DNA from: Streptomyces sp. AC550_RSS872 | GTDB taxonomy: Bacteria; Actinomycetota; Actinomycetes; Streptomycetales; Streptomycetaceae | DNA: 64,000 nt | Reading direction: 5' to 3' | Assembly (NCBI RefSeq): GCF_019049285.1 | Contig: NZ_JAGMUL010000023.1 | Span: 84,091 to 148,090, forward strand | In this document: positions 17,895-27,199 of the stretch, in pieces | Position numbering within the stretch: position 1 is the first letter of the stretch | How the letters are laid out: the number at the start of each line of letters is the position of its first letter | Program-made: the position numbers and the translations under genes | The notes under the pieces: generated by a model | Database searches by the model: none | The model's input: only the letters and a program-made list of their open reading frames with translations | What the model was told of the DNA's origin: nothing

Positions 17895-19259
17895 ATGACC
17901 GCCACTCTCCTGAAAGAGGCGAGCCGTGGGGCCGCCGTGGGGCCGGGCAGGGAACGTGCCCGGCGCTCGCGGCGGCGCGCGCGGATCATCGCCCTGCTCT
18001 TCGTCTTCCCCGCGCTGCTCCTGCTGGGCGCGCTGGTCGTGTATCCGGTGCTGTTCTCGGTCGGCCGCAGCTTCTTCGACGCCACCGGCACCCGCTTCGT
18101 GGGCGGCGAGAACTACGCCGAGATGTTCCGCGACCCGGCCACCCTCAAGGCCATCCGCAACACCACGATCTGGGTGGTGGTGGCCCCGGCCCTGCTGACC
18201 GGCCTCGGCCTGATCCTGGCCGTGCTGGTGGAGAAGGTCCGCTGGGCGACCGCTTTCAAGCTGCTGCTGTTCATGCCGATGGCCGTGTCCTTCCTCGCCG
18301 CCGGCATCATCTTCCGCCTCGCCTACGACGAGGACCCCGACAAGGGCGTGCTGAACGCCGCGGTCGTCTCCGTGCACGACGCCTTCCAGGGCACGTCGAC
18401 GTATCCGACGGCCCGGGCCCGCGACGGGCAGGGGCTCGCGAAGGGGGCGGACGGCTCGTACCGCACGAGCGCGACTGCGTCGCCGGGTGAGTCGGTCACG
18501 CTGGGACTGGTCGGTGTCCTGCCCGACGACCTGCCCCGAGACACCGAGCCGGCGTACACGGCGGCGGGGCGGAAGGCGAGCCCCGGCGAGCTGCGGGGCG
18601 TCGTGTACCTGGACTTCACGCCCGGTGGGGGAGGTGAGCAGGGCAAGGTCGACCGGCGGGAGAGCGGGCTGCCGGAGATGAAGGTCGAGGCGGTGCGGGC
18701 CGGGAAGGCGGTCGCGTCGACGACGACGGCGTCCGACGGCTCCTTCCGCTTCGAGGGGCTGGGCGACGGCTCGTACACGGTGAAGCTGCCGGCGTCGAAC
18801 TTCGCCGCTCCCTACGAGGGCGTCTCCTGGCTCGGTCCCACGCTCGTGACACCGGCGATCATCGGGGCGTACCTGTGGATCTGGACCGGGTTCGCGATGG
18901 TCCTGATCGGCGCGGGGCTGGCAGCACTGCCGAGGGACGCGCTGGAGGCGGCGCGGATGGACGGCGCGAACGAGTGGCAGATCTTCCGGCGGATCACGGT
19001 GCCGCTGCTGGCGCCGGTGCTCACGGTCGTCTTCGTCACCCTCGTGATCAACGTGATGAAGGTCTTCGACCTCGTCTACATCATCGCGCCCGGGCCGGTG
19101 CAGGAGGACGCGACCGTGCTCGCGACACAGATGTGGCTGGTGTCGTTCGGCGGCGGCAACAACCAGGGGCTGGGCAGCGCGCTGGGCGTCCTGCTTCTGC
19201 TGCTGGTCATCCCGGCCATGGTGCTCAACGTCCGCCGTTTCCGAGGGAGTCAGCGATGA
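17895..19259 (+). CDS. sugar ABC transporter permease (MalF type) with a large extracellular beta-sandwich insert
   Basis: 454 residues, against about 300 for ordinary family members. TM helices are visible near residues 30-55, 90-115 and 117-143. A hydrophilic insert then runs from about 145 to 308, and the C-terminal half carries the EAA loop EAARMDGANEWQIFRRITVPLLAP. The insert contains GVVYLDFTPGGGGEQGKVD and STTTASDGSFRFEGLGDGSY, the pattern of CnaB/SdrD-like or carboxypeptidase-regulatory-like beta-sandwich domains. Position and size parallel the MalF P2 domain of E. coli, which contacts the binding protein, although the fold looks unrelated. No ATPase is present locally. A shared MsiK-type ATPase encoded elsewhere is expected in Streptomyces. 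Confidence 0.9.
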   Translation: MTATLLKEASRGAAVGPGRERARRSRRRARIIALLFVFPALLLLGALVVYPVLFSVGRSFFDATGTRFVGGENYAEMFRDPATLKAIRNTTIWVVVAPALLTGLGLILAVLVEKVRWATAFKLLLFMPMAVSFLAAGIIFRLAYDEDPDKGVLNAAVVSVHDAFQGTSTYPTARARDGQGLAKGADGSYRTSATASPGESVTLGLVGVLPDDLPRDTEPAYTAAGRKASPGELRGVVYLDFTPGGGGEQGKVDRRESGLPEMKVEAVRAGKAVASTTTASDGSFRFEGLGDGSYTVKLPASNFAAPYEGVSWLGPTLVTPAIIGAYLWIWTGFAMVLIGAGLAALPRDALEAARMDGANEWQIFRRITVPLLAPVLTVVFVTLVINVMKVFDLVYIIAPGPVQEDATVLATQMWLVSFGGGNNQGLGSALGVLLLLLVIPAMVLNVRRFRGSQR

Positions 19260-20095
19260 ACGCGGTCAAGCGCGGGCTGGGCAACGGAGTCGTCCAGGCG
19301 CTTCTCGTGGTGGTCGGGCTGGTGTGGCTGACACCGCTCGCCGGACTGTTCCTGTCGTCCCTGCGGTCCGCCGAGGACACGGCGAAGGGCGGCTGGTGGA
19401 CCGTGTTCACCAGTCCCGGTCAGCTGTCCTTCGACAACTACTCGGCGCTGCTGGGGAACGCCGGGATAAGCCAGGCCTTCTGGAACACCGTGCTGATCTC
19501 GGTGCCGGCGACTGTGCTGGTCGTGGTCCTCGCGGCGCTCGCCGGATACGCGTTCGCGTGGCTGGACTTCCCCGGGCGTGAGGTGATCTTCCTGGTCGTG
19601 GTGGCGCTGCTGGTGGTCCCTGTGCAGATCGGGCTGCTCCCCGTGGCCAAACTCTTCGGCCAGCTCGGGCTGTTCGGCACGATTCCCGGGGTTGTCCTCT
19701 TCCATGTGGCGTACGGGCTGCCGTTCGCGGTGTTCCTGCTGCGGAACTACTTCGCCGAGATGCCGAAGGAGATGCTGGAGGCAGCGCGGATGGACGGCGG
19801 CGGTGAGTGGCGGATCTTCACGCGGCTGGTCCTGCCGGTGGGGCGTCCGGCGATCGCCTCGCTGGCCATCTTCCAGTTCCTGTGGGTGTGGAACGACATG
19901 CTGGTGGCGTTGCTGTTCGCCGACAGTGCGTCGCAGCCTTTGACGGTTGAACTCCAGTCACAGATACGGCAGTTCGGCAGCAACATCGATGTGCTGGCGC
20001 CGGGGGCGTTTGTGTCGCTGGTGGTGCCGGTGGTCGTGTTCTTCGCGTTTCAGCGGCATTTTGTGCAGGGGGTGATGGCGGGATCGGTGAAGTAG
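19256..20095 (+). CDS. sugar ABC transporter permease (MalG type)
   Basis: A 279-residue second permease with six predicted TM helices and the EAA loop EAARMDGGGEWRIFTRLVLP. The C-terminal end AFQRHFVQGVMAGSVKxx is typical of MalG-like permeases. ATG 19256 overlaps the preceding stop (ATGA), showing tight coupling with the partner permease. It ends the operon and converges on pgl with a 28-bp gap. Confidence 0.93.
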   Translation: MNAVKRGLGNGVVQALLVVVGLVWLTPLAGLFLSSLRSAEDTAKGGWWTVFTSPGQLSFDNYSALLGNAGISQAFWNTVLISVPATVLVVVLAALAGYAFAWLDFPGREVIFLVVVALLVVPVQIGLLPVAKLFGQLGLFGTIPGVVLFHVAYGLPFAVFLLRNYFAEMPKEMLEAARMDGGGEWRIFTRLVLPVGRPAIASLAIFQFLWVWNDMLVALLFADSASQPLTVELQSQIRQFGSNIDVLAPGAFVSLVVPVVVFFAFQRHFVQGVMAGSVK

Positions 20096-20123
20096 GGGTT
20101 CCTCGCCCCCGCCGCCCCCCAAC

Positions 20124-20906
20124 TCACGGCGACGCAGGTGGATACAGCGACCGAGGCAGCTGGGACGCCGCCGCCGTGTCCAGCAACCACAGGGTCCTGG
20201 AACGGCCGTACGCCCCGGCCGCCGGCGCCTGGATCTCACCCGCCCCCGAGAGGGCGATCGCCACGGCCCGAGCCTTGTCCTCCCCGGCCGCCAGCAGCCA
20301 CACCTCCCGCGCCGCCCGAATCGCGGGAAGCGTGAGCGTCACCCGCGTCGGCGGCGGCTTAGGCGCCCCGTGGACGCCGACGACGGCGCGGTCCGTCTCC
20401 CGTACCGCGGGGAGTTCGGGGAACAGGGACGCGACGTGCGTGTCGGGGCCCACGCCCAGCATCAGGACGTCGAACGTGGGCACCGCCCCGTGGTTCTCCG
20501 GACTCGCCGACCTCGCCAACTCCTCCGCGTACGAGGCGGCCGCTGCCTCCACATCCGCCCCGAACAGCCCGTCCGACGCCGGCATGGCATGCACCCGCTT
20601 CGGATCCAGCGGCACCGCGTCCAGCAGAACCTCGCGGGCTTGCGTGACGTTGCGCTCGGGGTCGCCCTCGGGGAGGAAGCGTTCGTCGCCCCACCAGAGG
20701 TCCAGCCGACCCCAGTCGATCGCGTCCCTCGCGGGGGCGGCCGCGAGGGCGGCGAGAAGGCCGTTGCCGTTGCGACCGCCCGTGAGGACCACGGACGCGC
20801 TGCCCCGGGAGGCCTGCGCGTCCACGATCTTCGTGATGAGCCGGGCTGCCGCGGCCTGCGCCATCAGCTCCTTGTCGTGGTGCACGACCAGCTGCGGAGT
20901 ACTCAC
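20124..20906 (-). CDS. pgl: 6-phosphogluconolactonase
   Basis: A 260-residue DevB/SOL-type lactonase hydrolysing 6-phosphogluconolactone. The family features VVLTGGRNGNGLLAAL, WWGDERFLPEGDPERN and LMLGVGPDTHVASLFP are all visible. GTG 20906 overlaps the opcA stop by 4 bp (GTGA), which fixes the start. It is the last gene of the minus-strand tkt-tal-zwf-opcA-pgl cluster and works directly after zwf in the oxidative pentose phosphate pathway. Confidence 0.95.
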   Translation of the reverse strand: MSTPQLVVHHDKELMAQAAAARLITKIVDAQASRGSASVVLTGGRNGNGLLAALAAAPARDAIDWGRLDLWWGDERFLPEGDPERNVTQAREVLLDAVPLDPKRVHAMPASDGLFGADVEAAAASYAEELARSASPENHGAVPTFDVLMLGVGPDTHVASLFPELPAVRETDRAVVGVHGAPKPPPTRVTLTLPAIRAAREVWLLAAGEDKARAVAIALSGAGEIQAPAAGAYGRSRTLWLLDTAAASQLPRSLYPPASP

Positions 20907-22057
20907 TTCGCCGCCGCCTTCGTCACCGGTTCCTGCGCCTTCGCTTCCTTCCCGGATGCTTCCGCAGCGATCTGGGCGGGCCCTGCGGCCGGTTCTCCTT
21001 TGGCCGGCCCCTCCACCTCCGTGGGCGGTTCCTCCGCCCGGGCCACCGCAGCCCCGGCCAGCGCCACGGCCTGCACGGCCTTCGCCACCGCCGCCTCGGC
21101 CGCCTCCGCGCCCCGGACCGCCGAAACCGGCCCGGAGTTCAGCCGCTCCACCCCGAACCGCAGCGCCGACGCATACGTGTCGTCCGGGTCGAGCCGCCGC
21201 AGTTCCTCCGCGATCAGCTCGGCCGTCTCGCGCCGCTTCAGCGCCACCGCACGGTCCGGCTGGCCCTGGATGGAGAGGGTCGCCAGGGAGCCGTCCGCAC
21301 GGTCCAGCGTGATCGGGCCGCTGTCGGTGTCCATCCGGACCGCCGTCAGACCGGGGCCCGAGGACAGCGACCGCTTGACGGGGACGTCCAGCCGGTCCGC
21401 GAGCCACATCGCCAGCAGCTCACAGCTCGGGTTGAACTCCTCGCCCTCCACCTCGACGGCCTTCACCTCGCAGACCACCTGGTCCAGAGCCGCCGCGAGC
21501 ATCGAACGCCATGGCGTGATGCGGGTCCAGGAGAGATCCGTGTCGCCAGGGGTGTAGGTGTCCGCACGCGCCGACAGCTCCCGTACCGGCTGCTCCGAGG
21601 CGTACGTGTCCGTCACCCGGCGCTGGGCCAGCGCGCCCAGCGGGTCGTTCGCCGGGTCGAGCGGCGCGTTCACCGGCCACCAGACCACAACCGGGGCGTC
21701 CGGCAGGAGGAGAGGCAGCACCACCGACTGCGCGTGGTCGGACACCTCGCCGTACAGCCGCAGCACCACCGTCTCGCCGCTGCCCGCGTCCGCGCCCACC
21801 CGCACCTCGGCGTCCAGCCGGGACTGCGTACGGTCCCGGGGTGAGCGCGAGACACGCTTGATGACGACCAGCGTGCGCGAGGGGTGCTCGTGCGACGCGT
21901 CGTTGGCGGCCCTCAGGGCGTCGTAGGCGTTCTCCTCGTCCGTCACGATGACCAGCGTGAGCACCATGCCGACGGCCGGCGTGCCGATGGCCCGACGGCC
22001 CTGCACCAGCGCCTTGTTGATCTTGCTGGCCGTGGTGTCGGTCAGGTCTATCTTCAT
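20903..22057 (-). CDS. opcA: glucose-6-phosphate dehydrogenase assembly protein OpcA
   Basis: 384 residues. OpcA is required for activity of actinobacterial and cyanobacterial G6P dehydrogenase. Recognisable stretches are VVWWPVNAPLDP, SWTRITPWRSMLAAALDQ and ELLAMWLADRL. The C-terminal tail of about 80 residues is rich in Ala, Glu and Pro and probably disordered. The start overlaps the zwf stop (ATGA), consistent with coupled synthesis of enzyme and partner. Confidence 0.95.
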   Translation of the reverse strand: MKIDLTDTTASKINKALVQGRRAIGTPAVGMVLTLVIVTDEENAYDALRAANDASHEHPSRTLVVIKRVSRSPRDRTQSRLDAEVRVGADAGSGETVVLRLYGEVSDHAQSVVLPLLLPDAPVVVWWPVNAPLDPANDPLGALAQRRVTDTYASEQPVRELSARADTYTPGDTDLSWTRITPWRSMLAAALDQVVCEVKAVEVEGEEFNPSCELLAMWLADRLDVPVKRSLSSGPGLTAVRMDTDSGPITLDRADGSLATLSIQGQPDRAVALKRRETAELIAEELRRLDPDDTYASALRFGVERLNSGPVSAVRGAEAAEAAVAKAVQAVALAGAAVARAEEPPTEVEGPAKGEPAAGPAQIAAEASGKEAKAQEPVTKAAAK

Positions 22058-23592
22058 GGCCGGCGCCAGCTCCGTCCGTCTCGCTCGAGCATTTCGTCCG
22101 CCTCGACGGGGCCCCAGGTACCCGCCGGGTACTGGGCGGGCCTGCCGTGCCGGTCCCAGTACTCCTCGATCGGGTCGAGGATCTTCCAGGACAGCTCGAC
22201 CTCCTCGGTGCGCGGGAAGAGGTTCGAGTCGCCCAGGAGGACGTCCAGGATCAGGCGTTCGTACGCCTCGGGCGAGGACTCCGTGAAGGACTCGCCGTAC
22301 GCGAAGTCCATCGACACGTCCCGGATCTCCATCGAGGTGCCCGGCACCTTCGAACCGAAGCGGACCGTGACGCCCTCGTCCGGCTGGACGCGGATGACGA
22401 TCGCGTTCTTGCCGAGCTCCTCCGTCGCCGTGTGGTCGAAGGGGGAGTGCGGCGCCCGCTGGAAGACCACGGCGATTTCCGTCACTCGCCGGCCCAGGCG
22501 CTTGCCGGTGCGCAGATAGAAGGGGACGCCCGCCCAGCGGCGGTTGTCGATGCCCAGCCTGATCGCGGCGTACGTGTCGGTCTTCGAGTGGGCGTCGATG
22601 CCCTCCTCCTGGAGGTACCCGACCGCCTTCGCGCCGCCCTGCCAGCCGGCCGCGTACTGCCCGAACACCGTGTCCCGGCCCAGGTCCTTCGGCAGCCGTA
22701 CGGCACCGAGCACCTTGGTCTTCTCCGCCGCCAGCGCGTCCGCGTCGAAGGAGGCGGGCTCCTCCATGGCGGTCAGGGCCATGAGCTGGAGGAGGTGGTT
22801 CTGGATGACGTCACGGGCGGCGCCGATGCCGTCGTAGTAGCCGGCCCGGCCGCCGATGCCGATGTCCTCGGCCATGGTGATCTGCACATGGTCCACGAAG
22901 GACCGGTTCCAGATCGGCTCGAACATCGTGTTGGCGAAGCGCAGCGCCAGGATGTTCTGGACGGTCTCCTTGCCCAGGTAGTGGTCGATCCGGAAGACCT
23001 GGTCCGGGGCGAAGACCTCGTGGACGACCTTGTTGAGCTCCTCGGCGGAGGCCAGGTCGTGACCGAAGGGCTTCTCGATGACCGCGCGGCGCCAGGAGCT
23101 GGGCGTCTGGTCGGCGAGGCCGTGCTTCTTCAGCTGCTGGATGACCACCGGGAAGGAGCGCGGTGGCACCGAGAGGTAGAAGGCGAAGTTGCCGCCCGTG
23201 CCCTGGGCCTTGTCCAGCTCCTCGATGGTGCCGCGCAGCCGCTCGAAGGCGTCGTCGTCGTCGAAGGTGCCCTGCACGAAGCGCATGCCCTGGATGAGCT
23301 GCTGCCAGACCTCCTCGCGGAAGGGGGTGCGGGCGTGCTCCTTGACCGCGTCGTGGACCTCGGCCGCGAAGTCCTCGTGGGCCCACTCGCGGCGGGCGAA
23401 GCCGACCAGCGAGAAACCCGGTGGCAGCAGACCCCGGTTCGCGAGGTCATAAACCGCCGGCATCAGCTTCTTACGTGACAAATCGCCCGTAACGCCGAAA
23501 ATCACCAGGCCCGACGGCCCCGCGATACGCGGGAGCCGTCGGTCGGCGGCGTCACGAAGCGGGTTCGCTTCCGTGACGGTAAAGGGTGACAA
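22054..23592 (-). CDS. zwf: glucose-6-phosphate 1-dehydrogenase
   Basis: A 512-residue enzyme oxidising glucose-6-phosphate with NADP. The nucleotide-binding motif IFGVTGDLSRKKLMP and the catalytic signature RIDHYLGKETVQN (with the catalytic His) are intact. The start is TTG 23592. GGAGGG lies 8 nt upstream, and no ATG or GTG exists between it and the conserved GLVIFGVTGD motif in a suitable position. A weak start codon may set Zwf below tal, whose 3' end holds the Shine-Dalgarno. It is co-transcribed with tal, opcA and pgl. Confidence 0.96.
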   Translation of the reverse strand: MSPFTVTEANPLRDAADRRLPRIAGPSGLVIFGVTGDLSRKKLMPAVYDLANRGLLPPGFSLVGFARREWAHEDFAAEVHDAVKEHARTPFREEVWQQLIQGMRFVQGTFDDDDAFERLRGTIEELDKAQGTGGNFAFYLSVPPRSFPVVIQQLKKHGLADQTPSSWRRAVIEKPFGHDLASAEELNKVVHEVFAPDQVFRIDHYLGKETVQNILALRFANTMFEPIWNRSFVDHVQITMAEDIGIGGRAGYYDGIGAARDVIQNHLLQLMALTAMEEPASFDADALAAEKTKVLGAVRLPKDLGRDTVFGQYAAGWQGGAKAVGYLQEEGIDAHSKTDTYAAIRLGIDNRRWAGVPFYLRTGKRLGRRVTEIAVVFQRAPHSPFDHTATEELGKNAIVIRVQPDEGVTVRFGSKVPGTSMEIRDVSMDFAYGESFTESSPEAYERLILDVLLGDSNLFPRTEEVELSWKILDPIEEYWDRHGRPAQYPAGTWGPVEADEMLERDGRSWRRP

Positions 23593-23596
23593 GGGA

Positions 23597-24715
23597 TCAG
23601 CCCTCCGAGGGGGCGAGGCGCTCCAGCTCCGCCTCGGTCGACTTGAGCAGGTCGTTCCAGGACGCCTCGAACTTCTCGACGCCCTCGTCCTCCAGCAGCT
23701 GCACCACCTCGTCGTACGAGATGCCGAGCGCCTCCACCGCGTCCAGGTCGGCGCGCGCCTGCTCGTAGGTGCCCGCGATGGTGTTGCCGGTGATCTCGCC
23801 CTGGGCCTCGGTGGCCTCCAGGGTGGCCTCCGGCATGGTGTTGACCGTGTTCGGCGCGACCAGGTCGTCGACGTACAGGGTCGGCTTGTAGGCCTTGTCC
23901 TTCACGCCGGTCGACGCCCACAGCGGACGCTGCTTGTTGGCGCCCGCGTTCTCCAGCGCGCTCCAGCGGTCCGAGGAGAAGACCTCCTCGTACGCCTGGT
24001 AGGCGAGCCGCGCGTTGGCCACGCCCGCCTTGCCGCGCGCGGCCTTGGCCGCGTCGGTGCCGAGCGCGTCGATCCGCTTGTCGATCTCGGTGTCCACGCG
24101 GGAGACGAAGAAGGACGCCACGGACTGGATCTTGGACAGGTCCAGGCCCTTGGCCTTGGCCTTCTCCAGGCCCGCGAGGTAGGCGTTCATGACCTCGCGG
24201 TAGCGCTCCAGCGAGAAGATCAGCGTGACGTTGACGCTGATGCCGAGGCCGATGACCTCGGTGATCGCCGGAAGGCCCGCCCGGGTGGCCGGGATCTTGA
24301 TGAGGGTGTTCGGGCGGTCGACGAGCCAGGCCAGCTGCTTGGCCTCGGCGACGGTGGCCCGGGTGTTGTGGGCCAGGCGCGGGTCGACCTCGATCGACAC
24401 CCGGCCGTCCTGGCCGCCGGTGGCGTCGAAGACCGGGCGCAGGATGTCGGCGGCGTCCCGGACGTCCGCCGTGGTGATCATGCGGATCGCTTCTTCGACG
24501 GTGACCTTGCGGGCGGCGAGGTCGGCGACCTGCTGGTCGTAGCCGTCGCCGCTGCTGATCGCCTTCTGGAAGATCGTCGGGTTGGTGGTGACACCCACGA
24601 CGTGCTGCTGGTCGATCAGCTCGGCGAGATTGCCGGACGTGATGCGCTGGCGCGACAGGTCGTCCAGCCAGATCGCGACGCCCTCCTCGGAGAGGCGCTT
24701 CAGTGCGTCTGTCAT
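23597..24715 (-). CDS. tal: transaldolase
   Basis: A 372-residue TIM-barrel enzyme of the non-oxidative pentose phosphate pathway. It has the Schiff-base Lys motif LIKIPAT and the N-terminal signature [13 protein letters not shown]. The length is typical of the actinobacterial TalB-like monofunctional enzyme. It lies 34 bp after tkt and 4 bp before zwf. Confidence 0.97.
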   Translation of the reverse strand: MTDALKRLSEEGVAIWLDDLSRQRITSGNLAELIDQQHVVGVTTNPTIFQKAISSGDGYDQQVADLAARKVTVEEAIRMITTADVRDAADILRPVFDATGGQDGRVSIEVDPRLAHNTRATVAEAKQLAWLVDRPNTLIKIPATRAGLPAITEVIGLGISVNVTLIFSLERYREVMNAYLAGLEKAKAKGLDLSKIQSVASFFVSRVDTEIDKRIDALGTDAAKAARGKAGVANARLAYQAYEEVFSSDRWSALENAGANKQRPLWASTGVKDKAYKPTLYVDDLVAPNTVNTMPEATLEATEAQGEITGNTIAGTYEQARADLDAVEALGISYDEVVQLLEDEGVEKFEASWNDLLKSTEAELERLAPSEG

Positions 24716-24749
24716 GGAAAATCAAACTCCTACGTCTCGTATATGAGCG

Positions 24750-26837
24750 TCAGCGCTGGGCCGCGGCGAGGGATTCCCTCGCCTGGGCGGCGACGTTCTC
24801 GGCAGTGAAGCCGTACTCCCGGAAAAGGACCTTGCCGTCGGCCGAAGCACCGAAGTGCTCCAGGGAAACGATGCGACCCGCGTCCCCGACGTACTTGTGC
24901 CAGGTGAGACCGATCCCGGCCTCCACCGCGACCCGCGCCTTGACGGCCGGCGGCAGAACGCTGTCCCGGTACCCCTGGTCCTGCTCCTCGAACCACTCCA
25001 CCGAGGGCATGGACACGACCCGCGTCGGCACCCCGTCGGCCTGGAGCTGCTCGCGCGCCTCGACGGCGACGTGCACCTCGGAACCGGTCGCGATGAGCAC
25101 GACCTGCGGCTCGCCGCCGTCGGCCTCGAACAGCACGTAACCGCCGCGCGCGGCATTCTCGTTGGGCTCGTACGTCGGCACACCCTGACGGGTCAGCGCG
25201 AGGCCGTGCGGGGCGCCCTTGCCGAACTCCTTGGTGTAGCGCGACAGGATCTCGCGCCAGGCGATCGCCGTCTCGTTGGCGTCGGCCGGACGGACCACGT
25301 TCAGCCCCGGAATCGCGCGCAGCGACGCGAGGTGCTCGATCGGCTGGTGCGTCGGGCCGTCCTCACCCAGACCGATGGAGTCGTGCGTCCACACGTACGT
25401 CACCGGCAGGTGCATCAGCGCCGACAGCCGTACGGCGTTGCGCATGTAGTCGGAGAACACGAGGAACGTGCCGCCGTAGATACGGGTGTTGCCGTGCAGC
25501 GCGATGCCGTTCATCTCCGCGGCCATGGAGTGCTCGCGGATACCGAAGTGGATCGTACGGCCGTACGGGTCGGCCTCCGGGAGCGGGTTGTCCGCCGGGA
25601 GGAACGACGACGTCTTGTCGATCGTCGTGTTGTTCGAGCCGGCCAGGTCGGCCGAGCCGCCCCACAGCTCAGGGACGACCGCGCCCAGCGCCTGGAGGAT
25701 CTTGCCGGACGCGGCACGCGTCGCGACGCCCTTGCCCGGCTCGAAGACCGGGACCTTCTCCTCCCAGCCGGTGGGCAGCTCGCCCTTGCTGATCCGGTCG
25801 AACTCGGCGGCGCGCTCGGGGTTGTTGTCCCGCCACTGCTGGAAGGACTTCTCCCACACGGCACGGGCCGCCTGGCCGCGCTCCAGCGCACCGCGGGTGT
25901 GCTCGATGACCTCGTCCGCGACCTCGAAGGACTGCTCCGGGTCGAAGCCGAGGACGCGCTTGGTGGCCGCGACCTCCTCGTCGCCCAGCGCGGAGCCGTG
26001 CGCGGCCTCGGTGTTCTGCGCGTTCGGGGCCGGCCAGGCGATGATCGACCGCATCGCGATGAAGGACGGCTTGTCGGTGACCGCCTTCGCCTTCTGGGCC
26101 GCGTCGTAGATGGCGGCCGGGTCGAGGTCGCCGTTTGCCTGCGGCTCGACCCGCTGCACGTGCCAGCCGTACGCCTCGTACCGCTTGCAGACGTCCTCGG
26201 AGACGGCCGTCTCGGTGTCGCCCTCGATCGAGATGTGGTTGTCGTCCCACAGCAGGACCAGGTTGCCGAGCTTCTGGTGACCCGCCAGCGACGACGCCTC
26301 GGCGGAGATGCCCTCCTGGAGGCAGCCGTCACCGGCGATGACGTAGATGTAGTGGTCGAAGGGGGAGGTGCCCTCGGGGGCCTCCGGGTCGAACAGACCG
26401 CGCTCGTAGCGGGCGGCCATCGCCATGCCGACGGCGTTGGCTACACCCTGGCCCAGCGGACCGGTCGTCGTCTCGACGCCCGTGGTGTGGCCGTACTCCG
26501 GGTGGCCGGGGGTCTTCGAACCCCACGTCCGGAACGCCTTCAGATCGTCCAGTTCCAGGCCGAAGCCGGCCAGGTACAGCTGGGTGTAGAGGGTCAGGGA
26601 CGAATGGCCGGCGGACAGCACGAAACGGTCGCGCCCGACCCAGTCGGCGTCCGCCGGGTCGTGCCGCATCACCTTCTGGAAGAGGGTGTAGGCGGCAGGC
26701 GCCAGGCTCATGGCCGTACCCGGATGGCCGTTACCGACCTTCTGTACGGCGTCGGCGGCCAGGACGCGGGCGGTGTCCACGGCCCGCTGGTCCAACTCGG
26801 TCCACTCGAGGTCTGTGGTGGTCGGCTTGGTGCTCAC
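24750..26837 (-). CDS. tkt: transketolase
   Basis: A 695-residue thiamine-diphosphate enzyme transferring two-carbon units between sugar phosphates. Visible features are NGHPGTAMSLAP, the ThDP/Mg motif GDGCLQEGIS...NN-type (WDDNHISIEG), EHSMAAEMNGIAL with the cofactor-activating Glu, and GLGEDGPTHQPIEHL. GTG 26837 has GAGGAG 13 nt upstream. It is the promoter-proximal gene of the minus-strand pentose phosphate cluster and is divergent from ctaB. Confidence 0.98.
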   Translation of the reverse strand: MSTKPTTTDLEWTELDQRAVDTARVLAADAVQKVGNGHPGTAMSLAPAAYTLFQKVMRHDPADADWVGRDRFVLSAGHSSLTLYTQLYLAGFGLELDDLKAFRTWGSKTPGHPEYGHTTGVETTTGPLGQGVANAVGMAMAARYERGLFDPEAPEGTSPFDHYIYVIAGDGCLQEGISAEASSLAGHQKLGNLVLLWDDNHISIEGDTETAVSEDVCKRYEAYGWHVQRVEPQANGDLDPAAIYDAAQKAKAVTDKPSFIAMRSIIAWPAPNAQNTEAAHGSALGDEEVAATKRVLGFDPEQSFEVADEVIEHTRGALERGQAARAVWEKSFQQWRDNNPERAAEFDRISKGELPTGWEEKVPVFEPGKGVATRAASGKILQALGAVVPELWGGSADLAGSNNTTIDKTSSFLPADNPLPEADPYGRTIHFGIREHSMAAEMNGIALHGNTRIYGGTFLVFSDYMRNAVRLSALMHLPVTYVWTHDSIGLGEDGPTHQPIEHLASLRAIPGLNVVRPADANETAIAWREILSRYTKEFGKGAPHGLALTRQGVPTYEPNENAARGGYVLFEADGGEPQVVLIATGSEVHVAVEAREQLQADGVPTRVVSMPSVEWFEEQDQGYRDSVLPPAVKARVAVEAGIGLTWHKYVGDAGRIVSLEHFGASADGKVLFREYGFTAENVAAQARESLAAAQR

Positions 26838-27199
26838 CCTGGGTCAGGGCTCCTCTCCACATGTCGGTTGCCGGTGTCACGGGCACACGCCCACCGGCTG
26901 CCGGCGTTCTCGGCGTCGGCCGGCCGCTGTCGAGCCTACCCCTGGAAGTACGTGCGTTTTTTCGAGTCATTCCAGACTGCGGGGAGTCGTCGGGATGTGC
27001 CTCCCGACCGGGTCGTTCCGCATTAGGCAAGTGAATACGCAGCCGCTCATCCGGGTGCTCAATCGAGCTTCGGCGCGCCCGTCGGACGGCCCCCTCCAAC
27101 ACGACCCCACCCCCGCGAATGTCCGGGTCTGGGCAACGTCTACAGTGGCGTGGTACGCGCGAGCCTTTACCGGGACTTCACACGGGGAGGCTTGCTGGG
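26838..27199. promoter_or_regulatory. divergent tkt / ctaB intergenic region
   Basis: 362 bp without a convincing gene. On the minus strand TAGGCT (26933-26938) is a possible -10 for tkt. A T6 run lies at 26957-26962. A perfect 7-bp hairpin (GTCGGGA 26989-26995, TCCCGAC 27002-27008) lies near the centre. TACAGT (27141-27146) is a possible -10 for ctaB. No known regulator motif was recognised. Confidence 0.4.

Noticed and set aside
16545..18377. 610-codon minus-strand ORF opposite the sugar-binding lipoprotein
   Set aside because: It is a shadow of a lipoprotein gene with a clear lipobox. The antisense product has no recognisable domain.
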